A DNA stretch of 16,257 nucleotides from CBDCGV01 sp965216955 (GTDB lineage Bacteria > Bacteroidota > Bacteroidia > Chitinophagales > JADIYW01), in NCBI GenBank assembly GCA_965216955.1, contig CBDCGV010000012.1, forward strand, positions 1 through 16,257, in the 5' to 3' direction. Shown piece after piece: positions 1-7,217 of the stretch. The notes under the pieces were generated by a model, which saw only the letters and a program-made list of their open reading frames with translations, did no database searches and was not told the DNA's origin. The stretch's first letter is position 1. Each line of letters begins with the position of its first letter. The translations under genes and the position numbers were made by a program.

Positions 1-1568
1 TTCAGCCAGAGGCTGTTGTTGGACACAGTATGGGAGAAGCTCCAGCAGCTTACATTGCAGGGATTATCACTTTAGATGAAATGGCTAGGATCATTTGTAA
101 TAGAAGTCAATTGATGAAAGCTGCTAAAGATAAAGGCGTAGTTGGCTATATTGCTTTGCCATTAGAAAAGGTAGAGAAATTAATAGAAAGTCAAAGTGAT
201 AAGATAAATATTGCTGTAGTCAATAGTAATAGTTCAACAGTCGTTAGCGGAGATAAAGAAGCAGTTGAATCTTTATTGGATCAAATGGAAAATGATGGTG
301 TTTTTGCTCGTAAGGTAAGAATGGATGTTGCATCACATAGCTTTCAAATGGATCCTTTTATGGAACCTCTTCGTGAAAGGTTAAAAGACATAGAGCCGAG
401 AGAAGGAGAAATTCCATTTATTTCAACAGTAACTGGAAAGTGGGAGTTAGGAACCTCTTTAAATGCAGATTATTGGGTTAAAAATTTGAGGCAAAAAGTA
501 AGTTTTAAAGATGCAATTGTACAGTTGTTAGAGGATAATTACAACTTGTTTATAGAAGTTGGACCTCATCCAGTGCTTTCCAATTCAATTGATGAGAATA
601 TTGCAGAGTCAGAAAAAGAAGCGAGAACAGTATACACCCTTAAAAGAGAGGAAAATGAAATTGATGAGTTCAATGCAAACCTTGGGAAAGCTTTTTGTAG
701 AGGATTGAATGTAAACTGGAAACGGTTTTATGGAAAATATAATAGAGTCCGCTTGCCATTCTATCCATGGCAAAAGAAGCTTTGCTGGATCGATGAAGAT
801 GAGACTAAACTAGTCGGGAAAAAAGCAATTATAAAAAAGGCTGTTGGTAGCGCATTTGATAAAGAAAATGTTTATTCTCTAAATTGGGAAAATTTCCAAG
901 CGAATACGCTCAATGATAAATGGAAGCGTTTTTCTATTAGTGGAAATGCGAATGAAGAGCTAGTGAGCAGTTTGAAACAACAGTTTATTGTTAAGGGGTT
1001 GGAAATCGATGCTGCGCAGGCAGATGTACATTTATATATTTCCCAAAGTACAGATGCAGAAGATATTATTATTCAAGTAACTGATTTTGCTGAATATTTG
1101 AAAAATAAAATTAAAGATAAAGACGATTCCAGAATTGTTTTTGTTGGTATTAATAATTCAGAAGATGTTCCAACTTCAAATGCTTTTGTAGGATTAGCTA
1201 GAAGCATTAAAAATGAGCATCCTGAAATAGATCTTAAGACTATTCAATTAGAACAAATAGGTACCGCCTCTTTAGAATCTCTGGTAAATTGTATTCTTAG
1301 TGAGGACTTACCCAATGAAACGCAAATTGATAATAGTGGTGGGGTAACATGTCCTAAGCTTGGACATATTACTAAGAAAAGTCAAAATGCTAATGGTAAT
1401 TTGGAAGGCACCTATTTAATAACTGGTGGAACCAGCGGGTTAGGTTTATTTTATGCTAAGTATCTTGCAGATAAAGGAATTGAAAATCTTGCACTTTGCA
1501 GTAGAAGCGGTGAAAACCAGAGACCACAGAAGCCCTTAAATATATTAGAGAAAAAGGGACAAATGTAA
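1..1568 (+). CDS. Modular type I polyketide synthase, 5'-partial: AT and N-terminal half of KR (frameshifted)
   Basis: This is the downstream part of a type I PKS megasynthase that enters from the left edge; the reading frame is open from base 3. Bases 21-38 encode the acyltransferase nucleophile motif GHSMGE (active Ser at 27-29), so the ATG at 30 lies inside the AT and is not the start. Residues below count from that ATG. The AT continues to about residue 185 and carries ASHS (101-104) where malonyl-specific ATs usually have HAFH. This resembles the YASH motif of methylmalonyl-type ATs, but the extender unit is uncertain. The post-AT linker (LPFYPWQ, 242-248) runs into a KR structural subdomain (about 280-445). 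The NADPH-binding TGGTSGLG is at 465-472. No DH or ER domain is present. The frame is lost in an AAAA run at 1513-1516, and the last ~17 residues are out-of-frame. The catalytic half of the KR and the ACP follow in frame 2 (1586-2581). Confidence 0.93.
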   Translation, partial: QPEAVVGHSMGEAPAAYIAGIITLDEMARIICNRSQLMKAAKDKGVVGYIALPLEKVEKLIESQSDKINIAVVNSNSSTVVSGDKEAVESLLDQMENDGVFARKVRMDVASHSFQMDPFMEPLRERLKDIEPREGEIPFISTVTGKWELGTSLNADYWVKNLRQKVSFKDAIVQLLEDNYNLFIEVGPHPVLSNSIDENIAESEKEARTVYTLKREENEIDEFNANLGKAFCRGLNVNWKRFYGKYNRVRLPFYPWQKKLCWIDEDETKLVGKKAIIKKAVGSAFDKENVYSLNWENFQANTLNDKWKRFSISGNANEELVSSLKQQFIVKGLEIDAAQADVHLYISQSTDAEDIIIQVTDFAEYLKNKIKDKDDSRIVFVGINNSEDVPTSNAFVGLARSIKNEHPEIDLKTIQLEQIGTASLESLVNCILSEDLPNETQIDNSGGVTCPKLGHITKKSQNANGNLEGTYLITGGTSGLGLFYAKYLADKGIENLALCSRSGENQRPQKPLNILEKKGQM

Positions 1569-1585
1569 AGGTCTTTAAGGCAGAT

Positions 1586-2581
1586 GTGAGTTCAAGAGCA
1601 TCGGTAGACTCATTAATTAATGAAGTAGAACGTTTCTTGCCAAAGATTAAAGGAGTAATACATGCAGCCGGCGTTTTAAAAGATGGAGCCTTTGATAGTT
1701 TATCTAAAGAAGATTATCAAAAAGTATTTGCTCCTAAAGTAATGGGTGCTATACATTTGCATAAAGCACTTTTAGGAAGCAACTTGAACAATTTTGTTTT
1801 ATTTTCTTCTGCTGCAAGTATTTTTGGAACGCCCGGACAGGCAAATTATGCTGCGGCGAATGCCTTTTTAGACCAATTAGCGATTTATAGAAAAAGGCAA
1901 GGATTAGAGGCAGTATCAATTAATTGGGGAAGTATAGCTGAGATTGGTATGGCAGCGGCAGATGTAAAAAGAGGAGAAAGGCTTGAAAAGCAAGGTATAA
2001 CATCTTTGAAACCAAAGGAATTGCCTGCATATATAGATTTTGCAACTTCTATTGATACGGCTCAAGCAATTGTTGTAAAAGTAGATTTTAATAAATGGGT
2101 GCAAAACAATCCAACCTATCTTAAAAACGAGATGCTGGCTGATTTTATAGATCTTTCAGGAGAGGATAAACTATTACAAAAGGTTATTGGCGCGTCTAAT
2201 TATAATTCAGCATTAAAAATGCTGAAAGAAGTAATGAAAGAAATAGTTAGTGAAACAACTAAGGCGCCAAAGGAAACAATTAAAGAAGATGTAACCTTAA
2301 AAAATCTTGGAATAGACTCATTGATGGCAGTACAAATCAAGAATAAATTGCAATATGAACTTGATTTAAATATACCTGTATCTTCATTATGGACTTATCC
2401 TACAGTTGAAAAGTATGCTGCTTTTCTTTCTGAAGAGCTGTCGTTAAGGGAAAAGTTTGATTCAGAACAAATTGAAAATGCAGATGTAGCATCAAAGACA
2501 AATGCTGCTGAGAAGGAAGTAGAAGACCTTTCCTTAGATGATTTGATGAAAGAATTAGAGGATAAGAGCAATGAATATTAG
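1586..2581 (+). CDS. Polyketide synthase fragment: catalytic half of KR, ACP and C-terminal docking tail
   Basis: This is the remainder of the preceding PKS in a different frame. Homology-like sequence starts further upstream (in-frame codons from 1514), so the GTG at 1586 is only the first formal start and probably not a real one. Residues 1-170 are the catalytic KR half: HAAGV at 26-30, Lys51, Ser75 in FSSAAS and Tyr88 in QANYAAAN, so the active site is intact. The loop LKDG (31-34) resembles the B-type LDD motif, which would predict a D-configured hydroxyl (inference). The ACP spans about 210-285 with the phosphopantetheine Ser245 in LGIDSLM. A charged tail ends DLSLDDLMKELEDKSNEY, similar to C-terminal docking helices of cis-AT PKSs, and would hand the chain to the next protein. 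The next PKS gene starts 58 bases downstream. As an independent protein this half-KR would probably not fold. It is either a broken gene or a sequencing artefact. Confidence 0.9.
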   Translation: MSSRASVDSLINEVERFLPKIKGVIHAAGVLKDGAFDSLSKEDYQKVFAPKVMGAIHLHKALLGSNLNNFVLFSSAASIFGTPGQANYAAANAFLDQLAIYRKRQGLEAVSINWGSIAEIGMAAADVKRGERLEKQGITSLKPKELPAYIDFATSIDTAQAIVVKVDFNKWVQNNPTYLKNEMLADFIDLSGEDKLLQKVIGASNYNSALKMLKEVMKEIVSETTKAPKETIKEDVTLKNLGIDSLMAVQIKNKLQYELDLNIPVSSLWTYPTVEKYAAFLSEELSLREKFDSEQIENADVASKTNAAEKEVEDLSLDDLMKELEDKSNEY

Positions 2582-2582
2582 T

Positions 2583-2590
2583 TACTTTTG
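2583..2590 (+). promoter_or_regulatory. Possible Bacteroidota -7 promoter element before the second PKS gene
   Basis: TACTTTTG matches the TAnnTTTG -7 element of Bacteroidota primary-sigma promoters. It lies in the 58-base gap between the first PKS stop and the second PKS start, about 50 bases upstream of that start. I see no convincing TTTG -33 element at 19-21 bases spacing. It may be an internal promoter or a chance match in A+T-rich DNA. Confidence 0.2.
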
Positions 2591-2639
2591 TAGGTAGAGT
2601 ATTTTGCAATTGACTTAATTCCAAATTTGAACTTAAAAC

Positions 2640-5600
2640 ATGAGTGTAGATCAGGATAAAATGCAGGCAGTCCTTAAGAAGTCGCTTGTTACTATAAAAA
2701 AATTAGAAAAAGAACTAACCCAATATAAATCAAAGGAATCTGAGGAAATTTCGATCGTTGGTTTTAGTTGTCGATTTCCAGGTGGAATCACTGATTTGGA
2801 TAAATTGTATGAGGTCCTTTCAAATAAGCGAAGTGTAATCTCAGAAATTCCCAAAGAGCGATTTGATATAGAAGCTATTTATGACAATGATATTTTAGCA
2901 GAGGGAAAGACCAATGTAAAACACGGAGCCTTTCTTGAAGAAGACGTTTCTCTTTTCGATGCGGCATTCTTTGGAATTCCGCCAAGAGAAGCTAAATCTA
3001 TAGACCCTATACACCGTATGTTATTAGAGCTTTCACAAGAAGCTTTGGAAGACGCTGCAATTCCTCCAAGCAGTTTAAAAGGAGGTAAGGTGGGTGTTTA
3101 TGCAGCAATTGGAAATAGCGATTACATGCAAGCCAGGGCACATTCAGGAGATTTAAAAAAAATAGATTTGTATGATACTATAGGTGTCGCATATGCTTCC
3201 GCATCAGGCCGAGCGTCTTATTTATTTGACTTGCAAGGCCCCAGTTATACCATTGATGCTACTTGTTCTTCTGCATTAGTGGCCGCGCATCTTGCTTGTC
3301 AAGATTTGAAAAACGGGGTTACTGATTTAGCAATTGTTAGTGCCGGAAACTTAATATTAGGACCTGAAATTTTTGTCGGACTGTCTAAGTTAGGAAGTCT
3401 CTCGGAAGAAGGTATTTGTAGAGCCTTTGATCAAAATGCAGATGGCTTTGTAAGAGGAGAAGGAATGGGAGTAATGATTCTTAAGAGGAAATCAGAGGCA
3501 AAATCAGATAATAATCGCATATATGCTAATATAAAAGGAAGTGCTATTAGACATAACGGAACCAGTAATGGGTTTACAGCACCTAACCCTATTGCACAGC
3601 AAAAAGCTATTGCAGAGGCATTAAAGATGGCTAATGTATCTCCTAATCAGATAGACTTTGTGGAAATTCATGGTATAGGAAATACCTTCACGGATGCGCT
3701 AGAGGCAAATGCAGTTGGCAAAGCCTATAAGGAGAAGGAAGAGACACTTTATTTAGGAACTTTAAAGCCAAATGTTGGTCATCTAGAAGCTGCAATTGGA
3801 ATGGCAATGATGGCTAAAATACTTTGCTCCTTTAAATACAAAACAATTTTTCCAAATATTAATATTGAAAAATTAAATGAAGATATAGAATGGGAGCGTA
3901 ATAACATTAAAGTTCCACAAGAGAATATTCCATGGGATAAAGAAGGTACAATGCTTGCGGCTATTAACCTTTCTGGGTTTACTGGTACAAATATTCACAT
4001 GATCCTAGAGCATGAAGAGGTTATATCTTCAGCTAAAACAACACAGCATGAAGAAGTACCAGCATTGATTAATATTAGTGCAAAATCAGAAGAGTCGTTA
4101 AAGGCAACTGTAAAGAAGTACATAGAAAATAGTGCGATTTGGGAAAAAGACTTGAGTGATATTGCTTATACTTTAAATGTAGGGAGGGATCATTATGATG
4201 AAAAATTGTCAATTGTATCTACCAATGCTGAGAAAGTGCAAGCTGAACTTAAAAACTTTATTGAGGGTAATACAAGCAAGGTTATAAAGGTTCCTGATAA
4301 CATTAATAGAAATAGAGAAATAGCTTTTTTATATACAGGGCAGGGAGCACAATATCATAAAATGTGCGAAGATCTCTATAAAAGTAATAGCACATTTAAA
4401 GAAACCTTGGATGAATGTAATGAGTTGTTAAAAGGTGTTCTAGAAATCCCGTTATTAGATATTTTGTATAGTGATGATATAGATAAAGAGTTAGTGAACC
4501 AATCACAATATACTCAGCCTGCCTTGTTTGCTGTTGAATACGCAATGTCAAAAATGTGGATGAGCTGGGGAATAGAGCCTGCTGCAGTTATGGGACATAG
4601 TGTCGGAGAGTTTACAGCTGCTACTATTGCAGGAGTATTTAGTTTGGAAGATGGTTTAAGGTTGGTGGCGGAACGTGGCAAATTAATACAACTATTACCG
4701 TTAGGTGTAGGTGGAATGGCTGCAGTTTTAAGTAGTAAAGAGAATATTGAAGAATATCTTCAAAAATATGAAGGAAAGATTGACGTTGCCGCTATAAATT
4801 CACCGAGAAGCATTACTGTTTCAGGTAATATTGATGCAATTAATGAGTTTGTTAACGAATTAAAACAAAATAAGATTAAAGCTGTTAAGTTAAATGTTTC
4901 TCATGCGTTTCATTCTTATCTATTAGATCCCATTCTTGATAGATTTAGACAAATCGTAAGTAAAGTGCCTATTAATAATCCTCAAATACCTTTAATCTCT
5001 AATGTAACAGGTAAACATATTTCTAAAGAAGAATTAACGCCAGATTATTTTGCAAACCATGTTAGAAATGCTGTTTTATTTGCAGATGGAATTAGTTGTT
5101 TGAGCAATGAATACAATATTGACCTTTTCTTAGAAGTTGGGCCTAATCCAACTTTAATTGGACTTGCTAAGCAAGGCATAGATAAAGAAAATGTCGTTTG
5201 GATGTCATCAAGTAAAAAGAATAAGAATAGTTGGCAATTAATAACCGAATCACTTCAACAATTATACCTTAATAATGTGAAAATCAATTGGAATGCGGTT
5301 TATAATGATAAAGGTTGTAACGTAGTTAAATTACCGACTTACTCATGGCAAAAAAGCAAATATTGGTATAATCCAGTACAAAGTATTAAGATAAATACCA
5401 ATAAATTAAAGCAGGAGACAAATACAAATGCGAACGCTCGATCTAACACAAATGTTAATGAAATCTCTCGTAATAATCTAATGGATTTAATGCAAAAGGA
5501 GGCAGTTAAAGTATTGGGTTTAAGAGACGGTAGTAAACTAGACCCTATTGTTGGACTAAGGGAACAAGGTTATGATTCCATGATGGCTGCTCAACTTTTA

Positions 5601-5873
5601 AAAATAATGGAAAGACATCTTGGGGTTGAATTAGATATGTCGATTTTACTGGTATATAATTCTCTACAAACATTACACGATTATTTCTTAAATGATATTC
5701 TTGGCGATAAAGAATTTGTTACTATATCTAAAACTTCATCTGCTATTGAAAAAGAAGAGGTGGTCTTGAAATCAAACACAAATAATTGGAACGACATTAA
5801 AGATTCCGATGGCTGGTTGATGCGTGTATTTAAACGAATTGATAAGGCAATTTCCATTGATGAAATAGAATAA
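2640..5873 (+). CDS. Modular type I polyketide synthase, KS-AT-ACP
   Basis: This encodes a single minimal cis-AT PKS module of 1077 residues that should carry out one decarboxylative extension without beta-keto processing. Residues 1-33 form a charged helix (KKSLVTIKKLEKELTQYK) typical of N-terminal docking coiled coils, supporting the ATG at 2640. The KS spans about 36-460. Its nucleophile Cys209 is in DATCSSAL (usual DTACSSSL), His344 is in EIHGIGN (usual EAHGTGT) and His381 is in NVGHLEAA, so the Cys-His-His triad is complete although two motifs are off consensus. The AT spans about 560-860 with Ser654 in GHSVGE and HAFH at 755-758, the malonyl-CoA signature. After the post-AT linker (LPTYSWQ, 898-904) comes an Asn/Thr-rich spacer (about 917-940). 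The ACP (about 945-1020) has Ser980 in GYDSMM. A 57-residue tail follows, with no KR, DH, TE or reductase domain. It is the last megasynthase gene of the run, with the free thioesterase gene starting two bases after the stop. Confidence 0.96.
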   Translation: MSVDQDKMQAVLKKSLVTIKKLEKELTQYKSKESEEISIVGFSCRFPGGITDLDKLYEVLSNKRSVISEIPKERFDIEAIYDNDILAEGKTNVKHGAFLEEDVSLFDAAFFGIPPREAKSIDPIHRMLLELSQEALEDAAIPPSSLKGGKVGVYAAIGNSDYMQARAHSGDLKKIDLYDTIGVAYASASGRASYLFDLQGPSYTIDATCSSALVAAHLACQDLKNGVTDLAIVSAGNLILGPEIFVGLSKLGSLSEEGICRAFDQNADGFVRGEGMGVMILKRKSEAKSDNNRIYANIKGSAIRHNGTSNGFTAPNPIAQQKAIAEALKMANVSPNQIDFVEIHGIGNTFTDALEANAVGKAYKEKEETLYLGTLKPNVGHLEAAIGMAMMAKILCSFKYKTIFPNINIEKLNEDIEWERNNIKVPQENIPWDKEGTMLAAINLSGFTGTNIHMILEHEEVISSAKTTQHEEVPALINISAKSEESLKATVKKYIENSAIWEKDLSDIAYTLNVGRDHYDEKLSIVSTNAEKVQAELKNFIEGNTSKVIKVPDNINRNREIAFLYTGQGAQYHKMCEDLYKSNSTFKETLDECNELLKGVLEIPLLDILYSDDIDKELVNQSQYTQPALFAVEYAMSKMWMSWGIEPAAVMGHSVGEFTAATIAGVFSLEDGLRLVAERGKLIQLLPLGVGGMAAVLSSKENIEEYLQKYEGKIDVAAINSPRSITVSGNIDAINEFVNELKQNKIKAVKLNVSHAFHSYLLDPILDRFRQIVSKVPINNPQIPLISNVTGKHISKEELTPDYFANHVRNAVLFADGISCLSNEYNIDLFLEVGPNPTLIGLAKQGIDKENVVWMSSSKKNKNSWQLITESLQQLYLNNVKINWNAVYNDKGCNVVKLPTYSWQKSKYWYNPVQSIKINTNKLKQETNTNANARSNTNVNEISRNNLMDLMQKEAVKVLGLRDGSKLDPIVGLREQGYDSMMAAQLLKIMERHLGVELDMSILLVYNSLQTLHDYFLNDILGDKEFVTISKTSSAIEKEEVVLKSNTNNWNDIKDSDGWLMRVFKRIDKAISIDEIE

Positions 5874-5875
5874 AG

Positions 5876-6559
5876 ATGAACATTATATTACTTCACCATG
5901 CTGGAGGTGATAAATATTCCTTTAACAATTTAATACGAATGTTGCCCCCGCAGATAGAAGGCATCGCTTTAGAGGTGCCTGGAAGAGGAGATCGATTTGG
6001 CGAGCCACTCTTAACAGATACGGATGCCATTATTAATGATATGTATAAACAGCTTACGCCTTACATTCAGAGACCCTATATGATGTTAGGTTTCAGCATG
6101 GGAACATTAGTGGCTTTTTTATTGATGGAAAAAATAAGAAATGCAGGTAAATCACTACCAACACATACCTTTATGTTTGCGAGAGAAAGTCCTGATTATT
6201 TTATTGGACAATTTGATCAATATAAGTACGAAAGCAAAGCATTTTGGGACTGCATAGTAAATTTTGGAGGGGTTCCGAAAGCGCTGCTTCAACATCCAGA
6301 ATTGATGGAATTGTATGAGCCAATCATGAGAGCAGATTTTGAGGCACTTGGAAAATACGTGTACCAAGAGGTGAAACCTTTTAATGTCAATGCCACTGTT
6401 GTTTTGGGTGAAAAAGATAAGGTTAAAGACGAGCATGCTAAGACATGGCAAAAACATTTTATTCCTGAGATAGAAATGGTCAAAATGGATGGAGGACATT
6501 TCTTTATTTTTGAAAATATTGAAGCGGTGTCGAAGCTTATTAAAAGTAAATTAAAATAA
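5876..6559 (+). CDS. Stand-alone (type II-like) thioesterase of the PKS cluster
   Basis: An alpha/beta-hydrolase thioesterase of the family that removes stalled or aberrant acyl groups from PKS/NRPS carrier proteins. The 227 residues fit the usual 220-260. Visible landmarks are the N-terminal LLHHAGG (5-11), PGRG (35-38), the nucleophile elbow GFSMG with Ser74, the acid Asp181 in GEKDKVKDE, and the catalytic His208 in GGHFF. The elbow has Phe where type II thioesterases usually have His (GHSMG). No signal peptide is seen, so it should be cytoplasmic. The ATG lies two bases after the PKS stop, which implies co-transcription and probably translational coupling. Because the preceding megasynthase lacks a terminal TE domain, this protein could be the actual release enzyme rather than only an editor (inference). 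The general family assignment is secure. Confidence 0.94.
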   Translation: MNIILLHHAGGDKYSFNNLIRMLPPQIEGIALEVPGRGDRFGEPLLTDTDAIINDMYKQLTPYIQRPYMMLGFSMGTLVAFLLMEKIRNAGKSLPTHTFMFARESPDYFIGQFDQYKYESKAFWDCIVNFGGVPKALLQHPELMELYEPIMRADFEALGKYVYQEVKPFNVNATVVLGEKDKVKDEHAKTWQKHFIPEIEMVKMDGGHFFIFENIEAVSKLIKSKLK

Positions 6560-6566
6560 GTTTTAA

Positions 6567-7217
6567 TTGATTCAATTAGCATATACTAATATTGCCCAAT
6601 GGCTCTCTGATACAAATAAATACAACTTTAAAAAAGAACTTCCAACTCATCTTTTAAGTCATGTCTTAAGCTATAAGAAAAAAGCCGATCAAATTCGATC
6701 AGCTTCGGGTTATTTGTTGTTAAAGCAATTGGTTTTTCAAAGTGATACTACTCTAGAAAAACTATTAGAAAAAGTTGTTTTTCTGGAGAAAGGAAAGCCG
6801 ATTTTTACTTTCGATGATATTTGTTTTAGTATAGCCCACTCTGGAGATTATGTGGTAGTTGTTATTTCGACAGATTTTATTGGGGTGGATGTTGAAAAAC
6901 AAAGAGTGATGAATAAAGAGCTATTCGATAAGTATTTTTCTAAGGAAGAAAGTGATTTCTTTAGTACTTCAACGTCTCCTTTTTTTGATTTATGGACTAT
7001 TAAAGAGGCTGCTTGTAAGTTATGTGGGGAGGGAATTTCAATTTTAGAAAAGGTAAAAGTTATAGGTAAAAATAAAGTTGAGGTTGGACAGAACAATAGC
7101 TATTACATTAGTTTTTCTTTCCTAGAAGGATATAGTATTTCTGTAGTTTCTGAAAAAAAAATAACTAAAGATGAAGTAGAAGTGAAGGAATTATTGACGG
7201 ATAGGCTTTTTACTTAA
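6567..7217 (+). CDS. Sfp-type 4'-phosphopantetheinyl transferase
   Basis: Transfers the phosphopantetheine arm from coenzyme A to the active serine of carrier proteins, here most plausibly the PKS ACPs encoded just upstream. The 216 residues show the Sfp-family blocks: GKPIF (76-80), FSIAHSGD (87-94), GVDVE (106-110, with Asp108 and Glu110 as Mg2+ ligands) and WTIKEA (143-148, with Lys146 and Glu147). The start is a TTG at 6567 directly after an in-frame TAA (6564-6566). No ATG occurs in frame until residue 115, beyond conserved blocks, so TTG or a non-standard start must be used. The gene begins seven bases after the thioesterase stop and probably belongs to the same operon. Its TAA (7215-7217) overlaps the stop of the convergent - strand gene. 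It could also serve the fatty-acid ACP, but its position argues for the PKS. Confidence 0.95.
   Translation: MIQLAYTNIAQWLSDTNKYNFKKELPTHLLSHVLSYKKKADQIRSASGYLLLKQLVFQSDTTLEKLLEKVVFLEKGKPIFTFDDICFSIAHSGDYVVVVISTDFIGVDVEKQRVMNKELFDKYFSKEESDFFSTSTSPFFDLWTIKEAACKLCGEGISILEKVKVIGKNKVEVGQNNSYYISFSFLEGYSISVVSEKKITKDEVEVKELLTDRLFT

Noticed and set aside
1505..1520. Programmed -1 ribosomal frameshift at the KR break
   Set aside because: The sequence lacks an X-XXY-YYZ slippery heptamer in the right frame, -1 pairing at the P site would be poor, and I see no strong downstream structure; an indel is simpler.
1916..2104. 62-codon ORF on the - strand inside the KR
   Set aside because: It lies antisense to clearly conserved KR catalytic sequence and has no recognisable features; a shadow ORF.
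6155..6582. Two overlapping - strand ORFs of 114 and 97 codons across the thioesterase gene
   Set aside because: Antisense to conserved thioesterase motifs, Phe/Ile/Cys-rich shadow composition, no start context.
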